Origin: Candidatus Iainarchaeum sp.
GTDB lineage: Archaea > B1Sed10-29 > WALL01
Assembly (NCBI GenBank): GCA_023129115.1
Contig: JAGMCR010000002.1
Span: 1-64,000 of the forward strand
Direction of reading: 5' to 3'
Length of the DNA: 64,000 bases
Part shown: positions 18,755 to 26,361 of the stretch, piece by piece
Layout of the letters: each line of letters starts with the position of its first letter
Position numbering within the stretch: position 1 is the stretch's first letter
Notes under the pieces: generated by a model
Database searches by the model: none
What the model was told of the DNA's origin: nothing
Seen by the model: the letters and a program-made list of their open reading frames with translations, nothing else
Position numbers and translations under genes: made by a program

Positions 18755-18798
18755 TAGCTTTTTAATGTTTGACGTGGATATGTTCGATAGCTGTTATA

Positions 18799-19005
18799 AT
18801 GAAGTGGTTAAATTACGCGAGGGATATCCTAATCTCCACACTGGGTGGCTTTATAGCAGCCATGTTTTCGGTGGTTTTGTTTTATCCCAATGGAACAGCA
18901 GCCTTACCCTCCTTAGGCAGTATCCTCAACGCAACCGGCGGCATTTATTTTTGGACATTTGTTGTTGTCGTCCTGTTAGGTATTATCTATTGGAAACAAA
19001 AATAA
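18799..19005 (+). CDS. Small two-helix membrane protein of the DprA island
   Basis: This 68-residue protein starts MKWLNYARDILIS and has two hydrophobic helices, at about 9-29 and 44-64, ending in WKQK. A TTG 30 bases upstream would extend it; the ATG is preferred. Another overlapping frame in the same place has no membrane pattern and is judged a shadow. It is the first gene after the left direct repeat and precedes the ComF-like and DprA genes. Small membrane proteins next to nucleotide-binding SLOG proteins can be effectors in conflict systems; here that is inference from position only. Confidence 0.65.
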   Translation: MKWLNYARDILISTLGGFIAAMFSVVLFYPNGTAALPSLGSILNATGGIYFWTFVVVVLLGIIYWKQK

Positions 19006-19116
19006 TTACCATTGAACATGCCACGGAAGCGCTAGGGGCTTGGTTGAAGAAGAACAGGTGAGCCTCGGCAAGTCATAGACACAGCCTTTAAATATCCACC
19101 TGGCGAACTAATGTGT
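19006..19116 (+). promoter_or_regulatory. Spacer with tRNA-Ser-like att core and TATA box
   Basis: This 111-base gap contains AAGCGCTAGGGGC at 19027-19039, which matches the 3' end of tRNA-Ser(UGA) at 40155-40164 and the repeated sites near it. A TATA-like TTTAAATATCC follows at 19087-19097. It would start a leaderless transcript close to the ATG at 19111 or 19117. Confidence 0.5.
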
Positions 19117-19821
19117 ATGGTTAAAATCGCTCTCGCTGAACCGGAATTGTTTGTGGTACGGGCTTGTACATCAAAACCCACGTATCCCAATATGCTCCTG
19201 GTTTTTGCTATTAATCATTTTTATCCAGAAGAAAAAGAAGACGAATTCTCCAAAAAACTAATGGGCCTTTATCTTCACGGCTACGCCGAGGACTTCTTTT
19301 TAACCCAATTATCAGAGCTATACAACTTAAGATTCAAAGGAGATAGCGTTAAATTTGATTATTTAACCCTATATCCAACACACGAAAAAAATGGGGAGAA
19401 CAAGAATCTGGAGAATCTCGCGAAAAACTTCTGCAAACTAGTCAACTTGGAGTATCGGCAAATCCTGCGAAGGAATAGGAATATTAAGAAGATGCACGAA
19501 CTTCGTACCTTCAAAGAAAGACTGGAAAACATTCAGGGCTCGGTGGATATACTGGAAGATGTCAAGGGGAAAAATATTCTGCTACTAGATAATCTCACGA
19601 TTACCGGGATATCCTTGATAGATATGGCCAACCTACTAATCCAAAAAGGCGCGAAAAACGTTGTGGGTGTGTGCTTGGGGGTGAGTGCCAAGAATAAGGA
19701 GACAGATTGGATAGATTTAAATAAAACGCTTAAGTATTCTAGAATCAAACAAATCTGCAGATCCCCTTATGTCTCTGAGGAGAAACGGAAGGCATGGAAA
19801 AAGAAGAGTACGCAAGTTTAA
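19117..19821 (+). CDS. ComF-like phosphoribosyltransferase of the DprA island
   Basis: The protein is 234 residues. Its C-terminal half matches ComF-type type I phosphoribosyltransferases: HELRTFKERLENIQGSV (about 127-143) then NILLLDNLTITGISLIDMA (about 153-171), the PRPP-binding loop. The usual acidic pair DD is D158-N159. The N-terminal ~100 residues (FYPEEKEDEFSKKL, LYLHGYAEDFF) are not recognised. An ATG two codons upstream (19111) is equally possible. It overlaps the dprA-like gene by 28 bases, so the two are coupled. In bacteria ComF and DprA both serve natural transformation; here the pair may instead form a nucleotide-signalling or DNA-handling module. Confidence 0.75.
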   Translation: MVKIALAEPELFVVRACTSKPTYPNMLLVFAINHFYPEEKEDEFSKKLMGLYLHGYAEDFFLTQLSELYNLRFKGDSVKFDYLTLYPTHEKNGENKNLENLAKNFCKLVNLEYRQILRRNRNIKKMHELRTFKERLENIQGSVDILEDVKGKNILLLDNLTITGISLIDMANLLIQKGAKNVVGVCLGVSAKNKETDWIDLNKTLKYSRIKQICRSPYVSEEKRKAWKKKSTQV

Positions 19822-20687
19822 TGGCCCTAAAAAAAATAAACGGCCTAGGGAACACACGGCTTATACAACTAGCTACAGAACTCGGGGGCTGGGAAAAAGT
19901 AATAAAAGTTGATTTCAAGCATCTCGAGAAATTTAGCTTCATCAAACAAAAAACCTTCGAAGAAATCAAAAGTATCTCTGAGAGTGATTTAGACAAAGCC
20001 AGAGCCGATTTTGATTACTGTTCCAATAATAACATAACAGTCATCTCATTTTTTGACGAACGATTTCCTCCTAAATTGAAAGGCATACCAAGCCCCCCGT
20101 CCGCAATATTTGCAAAAGGTAAATTGAGTAATCTAAATAAACCAGCCATATCGTTTGTAGGCTCACGGTCTTCAACAGAAAAAAGTAAAGAGTGGACTTT
20201 TAAGTTCGCTAAAGAATTGGCTGAAAAAGATTACGTTGTAGTGAGCGGTGCAGCGAGGGGTATTGATACTGCTGCACATGCTGGCGCTTTGTCTTCCAAT
20301 GGACGCACCATCGCCGTGCTTGGTTGCGGTCTTGAAAACATTTATCCAAAAGAAAACGAGTCTTTGATTACAGAAATAATAGAAAATGGGCTGGTTGTTT
20401 CAGAATACCCACCCTCAGAAAATGTCACGCGGATTTCGTTACTTGAAAGAAATAGGATTACATCGGGTTTAGGAAATGCTCTTTTATTGGTCACAGCTCT
20501 TGATGGTGGTGGTTCAATGTCACAAGTCAAAAATGCTATTGCTCAAAGAAAACAAATTTTTGTGCCTCCTCCCGGACTTGGGTTAGAACCATCAGTCGGA
20601 GTCTTAAGACTAATAAGGGAGAATAAAGCTTCACAGATAAAAAATGTGGACGAACTACTCAATATTGCTAGTCATCAAACACTTTAA
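19794..20687 (+). CDS. dprA: DprA/Smf family protein (SLOG fold)
   Basis: A 297-residue protein with a helix-hairpin-helix start (KINGLGNTRLIQLATELGG, about 14-32) and a Rossmann/SLOG core. The core has FVGSRSST (121-128), VVSGAARGIDTAAHAGAL (149-166), AVLGCGLENIYP and LLERNRITSGLG (216-227). These are the conserved DprA features. The C-terminal winged helix of many bacterial DprA proteins is absent. DprA binds single-stranded DNA and loads recombinase during DNA uptake; Smf/SLOG relatives also occur in defence systems. The stop codon (20685-20687) lies inside the right 51-base repeat. Confidence 0.88.
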   Translation: MEKEEYASLMALKKINGLGNTRLIQLATELGGWEKVIKVDFKHLEKFSFIKQKTFEEIKSISESDLDKARADFDYCSNNNITVISFFDERFPPKLKGIPSPPSAIFAKGKLSNLNKPAISFVGSRSSTEKSKEWTFKFAKELAEKDYVVVSGAARGIDTAAHAGALSSNGRTIAVLGCGLENIYPKENESLITEIIENGLVVSEYPPSENVTRISLLERNRITSGLGNALLLVTALDGGGSMSQVKNAIAQRKQIFVPPPGLGLEPSVGVLRLIRENKASQIKNVDELLNIASHQTL

Positions 20688-20733
20688 ACATATGCGTCGT
20701 TGGTTATAACATCAATACCCAGATATTTAAACA
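20683..20733 (+). repeat. Right 51-base direct repeat of the DprA island
   Basis: This is the second copy of the repeat at 18704-18754, in the same orientation. It supplies the dprA stop codon. Outside it the sequence returns to a different context (CCCTCCTCTGATTTATAG), leading to a promoter for the next gene. Confidence 0.9.
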
Positions 20734-20835
20734 CCCTCCTCTGATTTATAGCTTTATTTCCCGGTTTTTCCCAGCAAGTTATTTATATAGCCTCTGCGTT
20801 TGGGTACATTGATTTTTCTTGAGAGGTGTTACTGG

Positions 20836-22287
20836 ATGATTGCTTTCCGTGAACTGCTGAAACGGCATGTTAGCCCCATCCTTGTGGTCGCGTTCGTTTG
20901 CGGCCTCTTGCTGATGGCCGGCCCGGCCAAAGCCATAACCATCAACATAAGCGGCTTAAGCGCCAGTTACTCGTCCGGCGGCACCAAGACAATCACGGTC
21001 ACTGTCACGTTCAACGAGGGCGACTTCGTGCCCTGGGACAAAAAAGTTTATTGGCAAGTAAAAAACAGCAACAACGTTGTAGTCAAAAGCGGCAGCAAAT
21101 CGGCGTACGCCAGCAGTGGCACTGTAATGTTTGGCTATGGCACAGGCACCTACAACGACACCGACACTTCGCAGACGTTCACGCCCGCCAGCGGCGCGGG
21201 ATGGGGCTACGGCAATGCCACAGAGGGCGTGATAAAGACGTTCTCGGTCCCAATAACCGTCCCCAACACCGCCGGCTCTTACACGCTTGTCATTCGCCTG
21301 AAAAAAGCTGACGGCACGACGTTCAAGACAAAGACACAGGGCTTCAGAGTCAGCGCGCCCAGCGGTGGCGGCTCTTCTGACTCCACACCCGCCGGAGTGG
21401 CTCCTCCGGCTGGCTACGAGGACACGTTCACCCCAACAACCGATACCACAGAAGGCTTCAATGACTTGATTGGCACGGACGAAGACATCCAGAGCGCGCT
21501 CGAGGACGCGGGCATCGACCTTTCTGACGCGAGTGAAGTCCAGGGAATCGCGGAGCTCTCCGCCGAAGTAGCGCGGCACAGCACTTTTTCCATGGAGGTC
21601 AGCCACACTGCCGGCGGCGGCTCCGCGCTCACGGTTACAGTCGAGTACACCGGCGGGGAAGAGCTCGAGGGCCACATAATCGTCATCGACATACCCAAGG
21701 CGTTTGCCTCGTCAGCGTCCAGCATTTCCGTGGACGCTGGTGGCGCGACAGTTGTCGTGACACAGTCCGACCCAGTCTTCACCATAATCTTCGACAAGAC
21801 GCTCCCACAGTCCGAGAAAATAATCCGGTTCGTCACCGACAACTACGTGAACAGGCAGACTGTCAAGAACGCGCTGGTCGCGCCCACGGCGTTCGCGAAG
21901 GGCTATGCTGAAGCGCCCGCGCTGCTGCTCCCGACTCCGACTCCCACAGCAACTCCTGCGCCGGCTCCGACTCCTACCCCGACCCCCGCCCCGACCCCGG
22001 TTGCGACTCTGGTGCCGGAAGCCGCGGGCTTTGACATGGGGATTGTTTGGGTGGCTGTTGCTGTCCTGCTCGTGGTGATAATGGCCGCCGTCCTGGCGAA
22101 GCAGCCGTGGAAGAGAAAGCCGCATTGGAAGGAAGTGCTTGACAGGCCCACGCCCGCCACGCCGACTCCTCCGGCAACGCCTGTTCAGCCGAGTGGTGGC
22201 ACGCCTGTTCAGCCGAGTGGTGGCACGCCTGTTCAGCCGAGTGGTGGCAACACGCAGGGGTATGCCCCCAACCAGGACACGCCCTAA
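20836..22287 (+). CDS. Secreted/surface protein with Pro-Thr stalk and membrane anchor
   Basis: A 483-residue protein with a signal peptide near the N terminus (SPILVVAFVCGLLLMAGPAKA). Two beta-rich extracellular regions follow (about 34-180, Ig-like spacing, and 250-365). A Pro/Thr stalk of PTPTPT/APAPTP type leads to a transmembrane helix (IVWVAVAVLLVVIMAAVLA) and a cytoplasmic tail with three exact TPVQPSGG units. The start is ATG at 20836, preceded by GAGAGGTG 8 bases upstream. It lies just right of the DprA island. It is probably a surface structural or binding protein; no enzymatic motif is seen. Confidence 0.85.
   Translation: MIAFRELLKRHVSPILVVAFVCGLLLMAGPAKAITINISGLSASYSSGGTKTITVTVTFNEGDFVPWDKKVYWQVKNSNNVVVKSGSKSAYASSGTVMFGYGTGTYNDTDTSQTFTPASGAGWGYGNATEGVIKTFSVPITVPNTAGSYTLVIRLKKADGTTFKTKTQGFRVSAPSGGGSSDSTPAGVAPPAGYEDTFTPTTDTTEGFNDLIGTDEDIQSALEDAGIDLSDASEVQGIAELSAEVARHSTFSMEVSHTAGGGSALTVTVEYTGGEELEGHIIVIDIPKAFASSASSISVDAGGATVVVTQSDPVFTIIFDKTLPQSEKIIRFVTDNYVNRQTVKNALVAPTAFAKGYAEAPALLLPTPTPTATPAPAPTPTPTPAPTPVATLVPEAAGFDMGIVWVAVAVLLVVIMAAVLAKQPWKRKPHWKEVLDRPTPATPTPPATPVQPSGGTPVQPSGGTPVQPSGGNTQGYAPNQDTP
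22177..22248 (+). repeat. Three exact 24-base tandem repeats
   Basis: The units are 22177-22200, 22201-22224 and 22225-22248, each encoding TPVQPSGG in the surface protein's tail. Perfect identity suggests recent slippage-type expansion and possible length variation between strains. Confidence 0.95.
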
Positions 22288-22291
22288 CCTT

Positions 22292-22423
22292 TTACCCTTG
22301 GCCGTACGCGTAGGTATAGACAGACCTTTTCTTCTTGATTAGCTGCCAGGCTATGACCGCAATCAGAACAAGCACCAGCACTCCAACGAACGCCAGTATC
22401 ATGGCCATGCCCTCGCCTTCCAT
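22292..22423 (-). CDS. Small single-helix membrane protein (43 aa)
   Basis: Read on the minus strand from ATG at 22423, this frame gives MEGEGMAMILAFVGV, then a long hydrophobic helix ending VIAWQL, then a basic stretch IKKKRSV and tail YTYAYGQG. A TATA box (ATTTAAATAC, 22445-22454) lies 26 bases before the ATG, the usual leaderless spacing in this window. It converges with the surface protein gene, 4 bases away. It is a single-pass membrane peptide of unknown role. Confidence 0.6.
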   Translation of the reverse strand: MEGEGMAMILAFVGVLVLVLIAVIAWQLIKKKRSVYTYAYGQG

Positions 22424-22444
22424 GCCTTGAATTACCGCGCATCC

Positions 22445-22454
22445 ATTTAAATAC
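22445..22454. promoter_or_regulatory. uppP: Shared TATA box for divergent small membrane gene and uppP
   Basis: The near-palindromic ATTTAAATAC is centred about 26 bases from both the minus-strand ATG at 22423 and the plus-strand ATG at 22476. One box could therefore serve both directions with leaderless transcripts. Confidence 0.6.
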
Positions 22455-22475
22455 CTAACACGTCTTTGTTAAGCG

Positions 22476-23210
22476 ATGCTGGAATACCTGGTCTTTGGCG
22501 TGCTCCAGGGCATTTTCGAGTGGCTGCCCGTGAGCAGCGAAGGAATAATCACGCTCGCCGCGGCCTACATCGGCGCCGCGGACCCGCTCCAGCTCGCGCT
22601 TTGCCTACACCTGGGCACAGTCCTCGCCGTGCTCGTGTACTTCCGCAAGGAAATAGCGGGCCTGCCGCGCGACAAAAAGCTGTTGCGCTTCCTCGGCATA
22701 GCCACGGCGTGCTCCCTCCCGCTCGGCCTCGCCCTGTACCTGCTTATCAAGCAAATCCCGTTCGGCTCGCCCGTGCTCTACCTCGTGGTGGGCCTTGGGC
22801 TTATCGCCACGGGCTTCTTCGTGCGCAAGAAAAAAGGCGGCCTCAAGACAGTGGAGAAGGCAACGGACCTCGACGCCGTCTTCGCGGGCCTGCTCCAGGG
22901 CCTGGCAGTGGTCCCAGGCGTCTCGCGCTCGGGCATAACCCTGTTCGCCCTCTTGTCCCGCGAGTACTCCCCCCGCGCAGCGCTCGTGCTGAGCTTCCTG
23001 ATGAGCGTGCCCGTGGTGCTGGCGGCGAACGCCTTCATCCTCCTCGAGGGCTTCGTGCTCGTGCCGGAGCACTTGCTGGCGCTTGTGCCCGCGTTTGTGT
23101 TCGGCATCTTGTCGATTGAAGTGCTGTTGAAACTCGCCGAGAAAGTCGATTTTTCGTGGTTTGCGTGGGGGTTTGGGATAATCTCTATCCTTGCTTTCTT
23201 AGCTGCTTAG
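22476..23210 (+). CDS. uppP: Undecaprenyl-diphosphatase UppP/BacA-like
   Basis: The 244-residue polytopic membrane protein carries both family signatures: QGIFEWLPVSSEG (11-23, matching QGxTEFLPVSSSGH, though the terminal His is replaced) and VPGVSRSGITLF (about 145-156). UppP dephosphorylates polyprenyl diphosphate to recycle the lipid carrier for glycan assembly, fitting the glycan cluster upstream. It is slightly shorter than the usual ~265 residues. It is GC-rich and ATG-started, 26 bases from a TATA box. Its 3' end overlaps the convergent zincin-like gene by 12 bases. Confidence 0.92.
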   Translation: MLEYLVFGVLQGIFEWLPVSSEGIITLAAAYIGAADPLQLALCLHLGTVLAVLVYFRKEIAGLPRDKKLLRFLGIATACSLPLGLALYLLIKQIPFGSPVLYLVVGLGLIATGFFVRKKKGGLKTVEKATDLDAVFAGLLQGLAVVPGVSRSGITLFALLSREYSPRAALVLSFLMSVPVVLAANAFILLEGFVLVPEHLLALVPAFVFGILSIEVLLKLAEKVDFSWFAWGFGIISILAFLAA

Positions 23211-23978
23211 CAGGTGCGAGTAGCACGCCAGCGCGCTCTCAATAAAAGCCTCGATGCCGTTTTCCGTGAGGCTGGCTTGCAGGAGAGCGGCTTCCATGCT
23301 GTCCAGGCAGGCGCTGAGCTCGCGGGGGATGTCGGCGAAGTGCATTTCTATGCTGGACTTGATTATTTGGCCCCTTTCGCCTTCCTGGGCCCGGTAGAAC
23401 GGCACGTAGGCAGGGAACAGGGCGGCGAGGGCGATGAAGAAGTCGTCGACCCTATCCTGCGTGAGCTCGCTGAAGGGCAGCACGTTGTCCTTGACGCGGG
23501 AGTGGATGACTATCAAGTAATGCTTGAAGAGCTCGCCGGAAAACCCTTCTTTTATCAGGGCGTCGTTCACGAAAATGTCCTTGGTTATCATGCCGAGGGC
23601 CTTCATGAACTCGAACCGGTCCCTGCCGAGGCCGCGCTCCCTGAAGCTCTTCGTGAAAATCCGTATAACCTCTTTTTCAGTGCCGTCCAGCTTCTGGGCC
23701 ATGTGCATGATTTCGTGGGCCAGCAGGCCCTTCAGCGCCCGCTTTTCAATCAATGCCTTCTGCAGGTTCATGGAGTTGTAGTCCAGCACGATTTTCCAGT
23801 CGCTGTAGTCAATGTGCGTGCCCGCGGGCTGGGGCCTCGCGCTTATCTTGAGCACAATCTTTTCGGGGAGCGCGTGGTTTTCCGCAATCCTGTCCGCGGC
23901 CTCCTGCGCCGCCTTTTCAATGACGTAGATGTGGTCCTTGCTTATCACGCGGTCGAACTCGCTCTCGACAACCGGCAT
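23199..23978 (-). CDS. Putative zinc metallopeptidase-like protein (HExxH)
   Basis: The 259-residue soluble protein contains LLAHEIMHMAQKLDG, an HExxH metal-binding helix, at about residues 86-100. No clear third ligand motif follows, so activity is uncertain. No signal peptide or membrane helix is seen. The start ATG is 27 bases from a TATA-like TTTAAA (minus strand, near 24005), consistent with leaderless expression. It converges with uppP. The family is not recognised beyond the zincin-like motif; similar single-copy genes are common in archaea as uncharacterised proteins. Confidence 0.7.
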   Translation of the reverse strand: MPVVESEFDRVISKDHIYVIEKAAQEAADRIAENHALPEKIVLKISARPQPAGTHIDYSDWKIVLDYNSMNLQKALIEKRALKGLLAHEIMHMAQKLDGTEKEVIRIFTKSFRERGLGRDRFEFMKALGMITKDIFVNDALIKEGFSGELFKHYLIVIHSRVKDNVLPFSELTQDRVDDFFIALAALFPAYVPFYRAQEGERGQIIKSSIEMHFADIPRELSACLDSMEAALLQASLTENGIEAFIESALACYSHLLSS

Positions 23979-24067
23979 CGAATGGATTACTCACCCAATG
24001 GTTTAAAGGCTTACGTTTTTCCCATAGCTCTCGCGTGTACGGGGGATGCCGCCAACCGAAAGGACTA

Positions 24068-24091
24068 GGGGGGCGCCAATTGGCGCCCCCC
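24068..24091. repeat. 24-base perfect palindrome in an intergenic gap
   Basis: GGGGGGCGCC-AATT-GGCGCCCCCC is fully self-complementary. It lies between the start of the zincin-like gene and the pilin promoter. It could be a hairpin terminator or barrier, or a relic of the GC-rich hairpins seen in the repeat elements near 27 and 40 kb. Confidence 0.75.
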
Positions 24092-24152
24092 CATAGGCCG
24101 GTTTAGCCCCTCTGGAGGCACGCTTTTATACCGGCACTGCGTTTTTTTGCCC

Positions 24153-24506
24153 ATGCGCGGCATTTCCCCCGCAATTGCGTTCGTCTTAATCCTCGCGATA
24201 GCGCTGCTGTCGACGCTCGCGATTTACTACTGGGTGGTTGGCCAGGCCACGTCGCCCGCGATGACCGAGTCCAGCACCGACATCCAGGTGCACAACTACA
24301 ACTCGACGCTCCTAAAGATAACGAACATTGGGGTGGTGAACACAACGAGCCTGTCCGCCATGAGCACGTCCGCGGGGGACTGCACATTCTCCGGGCCGAC
24401 AGTGTTGATGCCGGGAGTTACTTACCCGTGCTCCCTGGCCGCGCCCGCGTCTGGAGAAATTCGGGTGTGGGCCATTGGCGTGAACAGCGCGACCATCTAC
24501 TTGTAG
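24153..24506 (+). CDS. Type IV pilin-like protein
   Basis: This 117-residue protein starts MRGISPAIAFVLILAIALLS. That is the short basic N terminus plus hydrophobic helix of archaeal type IV pilins and archaellin-like proteins, which a prepilin peptidase cleaves. A small beta-rich domain follows (DIQVHNYNSTLLKITNIGVV) with a possible disulfide (C-terminal half, CTF...YPCS). A TATA box (CTTTTATACC) lies 26 bases upstream of the ATG. It is probably a minor pilin or surface subunit. It overlaps the convergent small membrane gene by 10 bases. Confidence 0.75.
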   Translation: MRGISPAIAFVLILAIALLSTLAIYYWVVGQATSPAMTESSTDIQVHNYNSTLLKITNIGVVNTTSLSAMSTSAGDCTFSGPTVLMPGVTYPCSLAAPASGEIRVWAIGVNSATIYL

Positions 24507-24694
24507 GCCTCGTAGACCAGGGCGACGCCGATTACCGCTGGAATCCCGTACCAGACAAGCGCGCCACTGCCGAGCCACAAGTACACCGCACCAGCAGCGA
24601 CCAAGGCAACAGCCCCCACAAACAAGAGGTCCTGGTCCAGTGCCTTCTTCCGCGAAGCAGGCTTCTTTTTCTTCTTGGCCTTTTTCTTTGCCAT
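24497..24694 (-). CDS. Small membrane protein with Lys-rich N terminus
   Basis: This 65-residue protein begins with MAKKKAKKKKKPASRKK. Two hydrophobic stretches follow (LLFVGAVALVAAGAVYLWLG and WYGIPAVIGVALVYEAY). A TATA-like TTTTATACC on the minus strand lies 26 bases before the ATG. The poly-Lys head may bind membrane or nucleic acid. The family is unknown. Its promoter borders the left end of the tRNA-Gly island. Confidence 0.7.
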   Translation of the reverse strand: MAKKKAKKKKKPASRKKALDQDLLFVGAVALVAAGAVYLWLGSGALVWYGIPAVIGVALVYEAYK

Positions 24695-24726
24695 GCTGTT
24701 GAAAACACGCCAGTGGTATAAAAATA

Positions 24727-24746
24727 GGGGGGTGCGCCGTGGGGGC
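24727..24746 (+). repeat. Left attachment repeat (attL) of the tRNA-Gly island
   Basis: AGGGGGGTGCGCCGTGGGGG is identical over 20 bases to 27208-27227, which covers the last 13 bases of tRNA-Gly(CCC) plus 7 flanking bases. A copied tRNA 3' end 2.5 kb away is the standard mark of site-specific integration into a tRNA gene. Confidence 0.85.
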
Positions 24747-24936
24747 TCGGGAGCTCTAGTTTAGGACTCCGGAATGCACGAAAGGCAGAGCAGCCCAATT
24801 AAGCATATGCCGCAGTGAACACAGCCATTCTCCAACAGAAACAATAAAATAACTTTCTAGTGTAGTAGAAGATAAGAGTATATACCTCCTATTATAATAG
24901 AAAGTTATATAAATGATAAGACATAAAAATAAGACT
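24747..24936 (+). promoter_or_regulatory. Spacer and promoter of the island ATPase with inverted repeat
   Basis: An 11-base inverted repeat (ATAACTTTCTA at 24849-24859, TAGAAAGTTAT at 24898-24908) flanks AT-rich sequence. Its right arm overlaps the TATA-like GTTATATAA, 29 bases before the ATG at 24937. This suggests an operator over the promoter. No reading frame is supported in 24747-24936. Confidence 0.55.
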
Positions 24937-26268
24937 ATGCGATTAGGCATAGGCCCTCTGCATGCTCGATTGGGTGAAGAAGATATTGCAAGGGCTTTGA
25001 AAAAATGGAATCAATGGTGGGTTATTCAAAAAGTTCCAAAAAATAAGTTGGGGATTAACCGCAACACCTACATCAAGGCCCTGAATGAGATGGTGTCGGC
25101 AGAAGAAATCGTGTGTTTGACAGGGGTAAGAAGAAGCGGAAAATCAACTCTGTTGCATCAAACCATCCAATCATTAATTGATGCCGGCACTAGCCCAAAC
25201 AACATTTTGTATGTCAATCTTGATGATCCTGTATTCCCACGCTCTATTGAAGGACTTGGGGATATTTTAGGGAAATATGGAGAACTAAAAAATCCTACTG
25301 GCAAAATCTATGTATTTTTTGATGAGGTGCAATCCATTCCTAACTGGGAAAGTTGGTTAAAATCAAAATATGATCAAAAAGAGAACATCAAATTTTTTGT
25401 GACAGGATCCAATTCTTCTCTACTGTCCAGCAACCTGTCTACTCTCCTCACCGGCAGAATGCTGAAACTCACAGTAATGCCTTTATCATTTAATGAGTTC
25501 TTGAAATTCAACAAAGTTGAGTTCAAGGACCTTGATCTGGACCAATCAAGACTAAAGTACCATCTTAGTAGTTACTTGGGAGAAGGGGGTTTTCCTCGCC
25601 CCGTGCTTGAGAAAGACAAAAATATGAAACAACAGCTTTTGAGAGAATATTATGATGGGATTCTCTTAAGGGATGTCCTAAAGGGAGCCAAAATCAAGTC
25701 GCCATCGAAGTTAATCGATTTAGCCCAGTTCGCTGCAGCCAACATAGGCAATCTACTCAGCTATAATAAAATTGGGGGCGCATTAGGTATATCTGATGAC
25801 TCAGTTAAGGAATATCTCCGTCTTTTAGAGAATTCATTCTTGTTGTCACAGGTAGAATTTTTCTCTTATTCTGTGAAAGAAACTGTGTCCATACAAAAGC
25901 CCAGGAAGAACTATCTTATTGATACAGGGATGAGGAACGCAGCGGGCTTTAGATTTAGCCCCGATAAAGGAAGATTAATGGAAAACCTGGTGTTCTTGGA
26001 ATTAAAGAGGAGAGGGCATGATGTCCATTATTGGAAGGGGCAAAATGAGGTTGACTTTGTGTTCAGGGCCGGCAACAAACTCCAGCTGGTTAATGTATGC
26101 TACAATCTTGGGAAATCAAAGAAAAGAGAATTAAATGGATTAATCGAAGCAATGAAAAAATTCAGGATCAATAACTCGATGATTATAACGTGGAGTACAG
26201 AGGGACAAGAAAAAATAGGCAAGAAAATCATCAATTTCGTTCCCCTGTACAAATGGTTGTTGGAGTAA
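24937..26268 (+). CDS. AAA ATPase with DUF4143-type C-terminal domain
   Basis: The 443-residue protein has Walker A GVRRSGKSTLLHQ (about 53-65), Walker B IYVFFDEVQSI, a sensor-like FVTGSNSSLLSS, and the C-terminal LLENSFLLSQVEFFSYSVK and LIDTGMRNA...ENLVFLELKRRGHDVHYWKG. The last element resembles a nuclease-like fold (E-K-x-x-VDFV). This is the AAA_14/DUF4143 group, common and multicopy in archaea and often in mobile or variable loci. An ATG at 24913 would add eight residues, but the TATA spacing favours 24937. It is AT-rich and lies inside the tRNA-Gly island. Function is unknown. Confidence 0.85.
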   Translation: MRLGIGPLHARLGEEDIARALKKWNQWWVIQKVPKNKLGINRNTYIKALNEMVSAEEIVCLTGVRRSGKSTLLHQTIQSLIDAGTSPNNILYVNLDDPVFPRSIEGLGDILGKYGELKNPTGKIYVFFDEVQSIPNWESWLKSKYDQKENIKFFVTGSNSSLLSSNLSTLLTGRMLKLTVMPLSFNEFLKFNKVEFKDLDLDQSRLKYHLSSYLGEGGFPRPVLEKDKNMKQQLLREYYDGILLRDVLKGAKIKSPSKLIDLAQFAAANIGNLLSYNKIGGALGISDDSVKEYLRLLENSFLLSQVEFFSYSVKETVSIQKPRKNYLIDTGMRNAAGFRFSPDKGRLMENLVFLELKRRGHDVHYWKGQNEVDFVFRAGNKLQLVNVCYNLGKSKKRELNGLIEAMKKFRINNSMIITWSTEGQEKIGKKIINFVPLYKWLLE

Positions 26269-26276
26269 ACCACAAA

Positions 26277-26306
26277 GGGAGGGACAAGCCCCCCCAATGC
26301 GCTTGT
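26277..26306 (-). repeat. Partial structured element after the island ATPase
   Basis: Read on the minus strand, the core CCCACAAGCGCAT is followed by a hairpin with 7-base arms and a CTTGT loop. The same core precedes a hairpin in the two larger elements at 26945-27183. The stem is complete only in the minus-strand RNA, where a G-U pair replaces an A-C mismatch. Confidence 0.45.
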
Positions 26307-26361
26307 GGGTGCTATAACCATCTAGTTCAGGGCGCCGGAAGGGTTTTAAGGCCTTGTTGGG

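Noticed and set aside
18765-19061. 98-residue frame overlapping the small membrane protein of the DprA island
   Set aside because: No motif or hydrophobic pattern; the overlapping two-helix frame is more protein-like.
24913-26268. AAA ATPase as integrase of the tRNA-Gly island
   Set aside because: No tyrosine or serine recombinase motif is visible; its role in integration is only a possibility, so it is not annotated as such.
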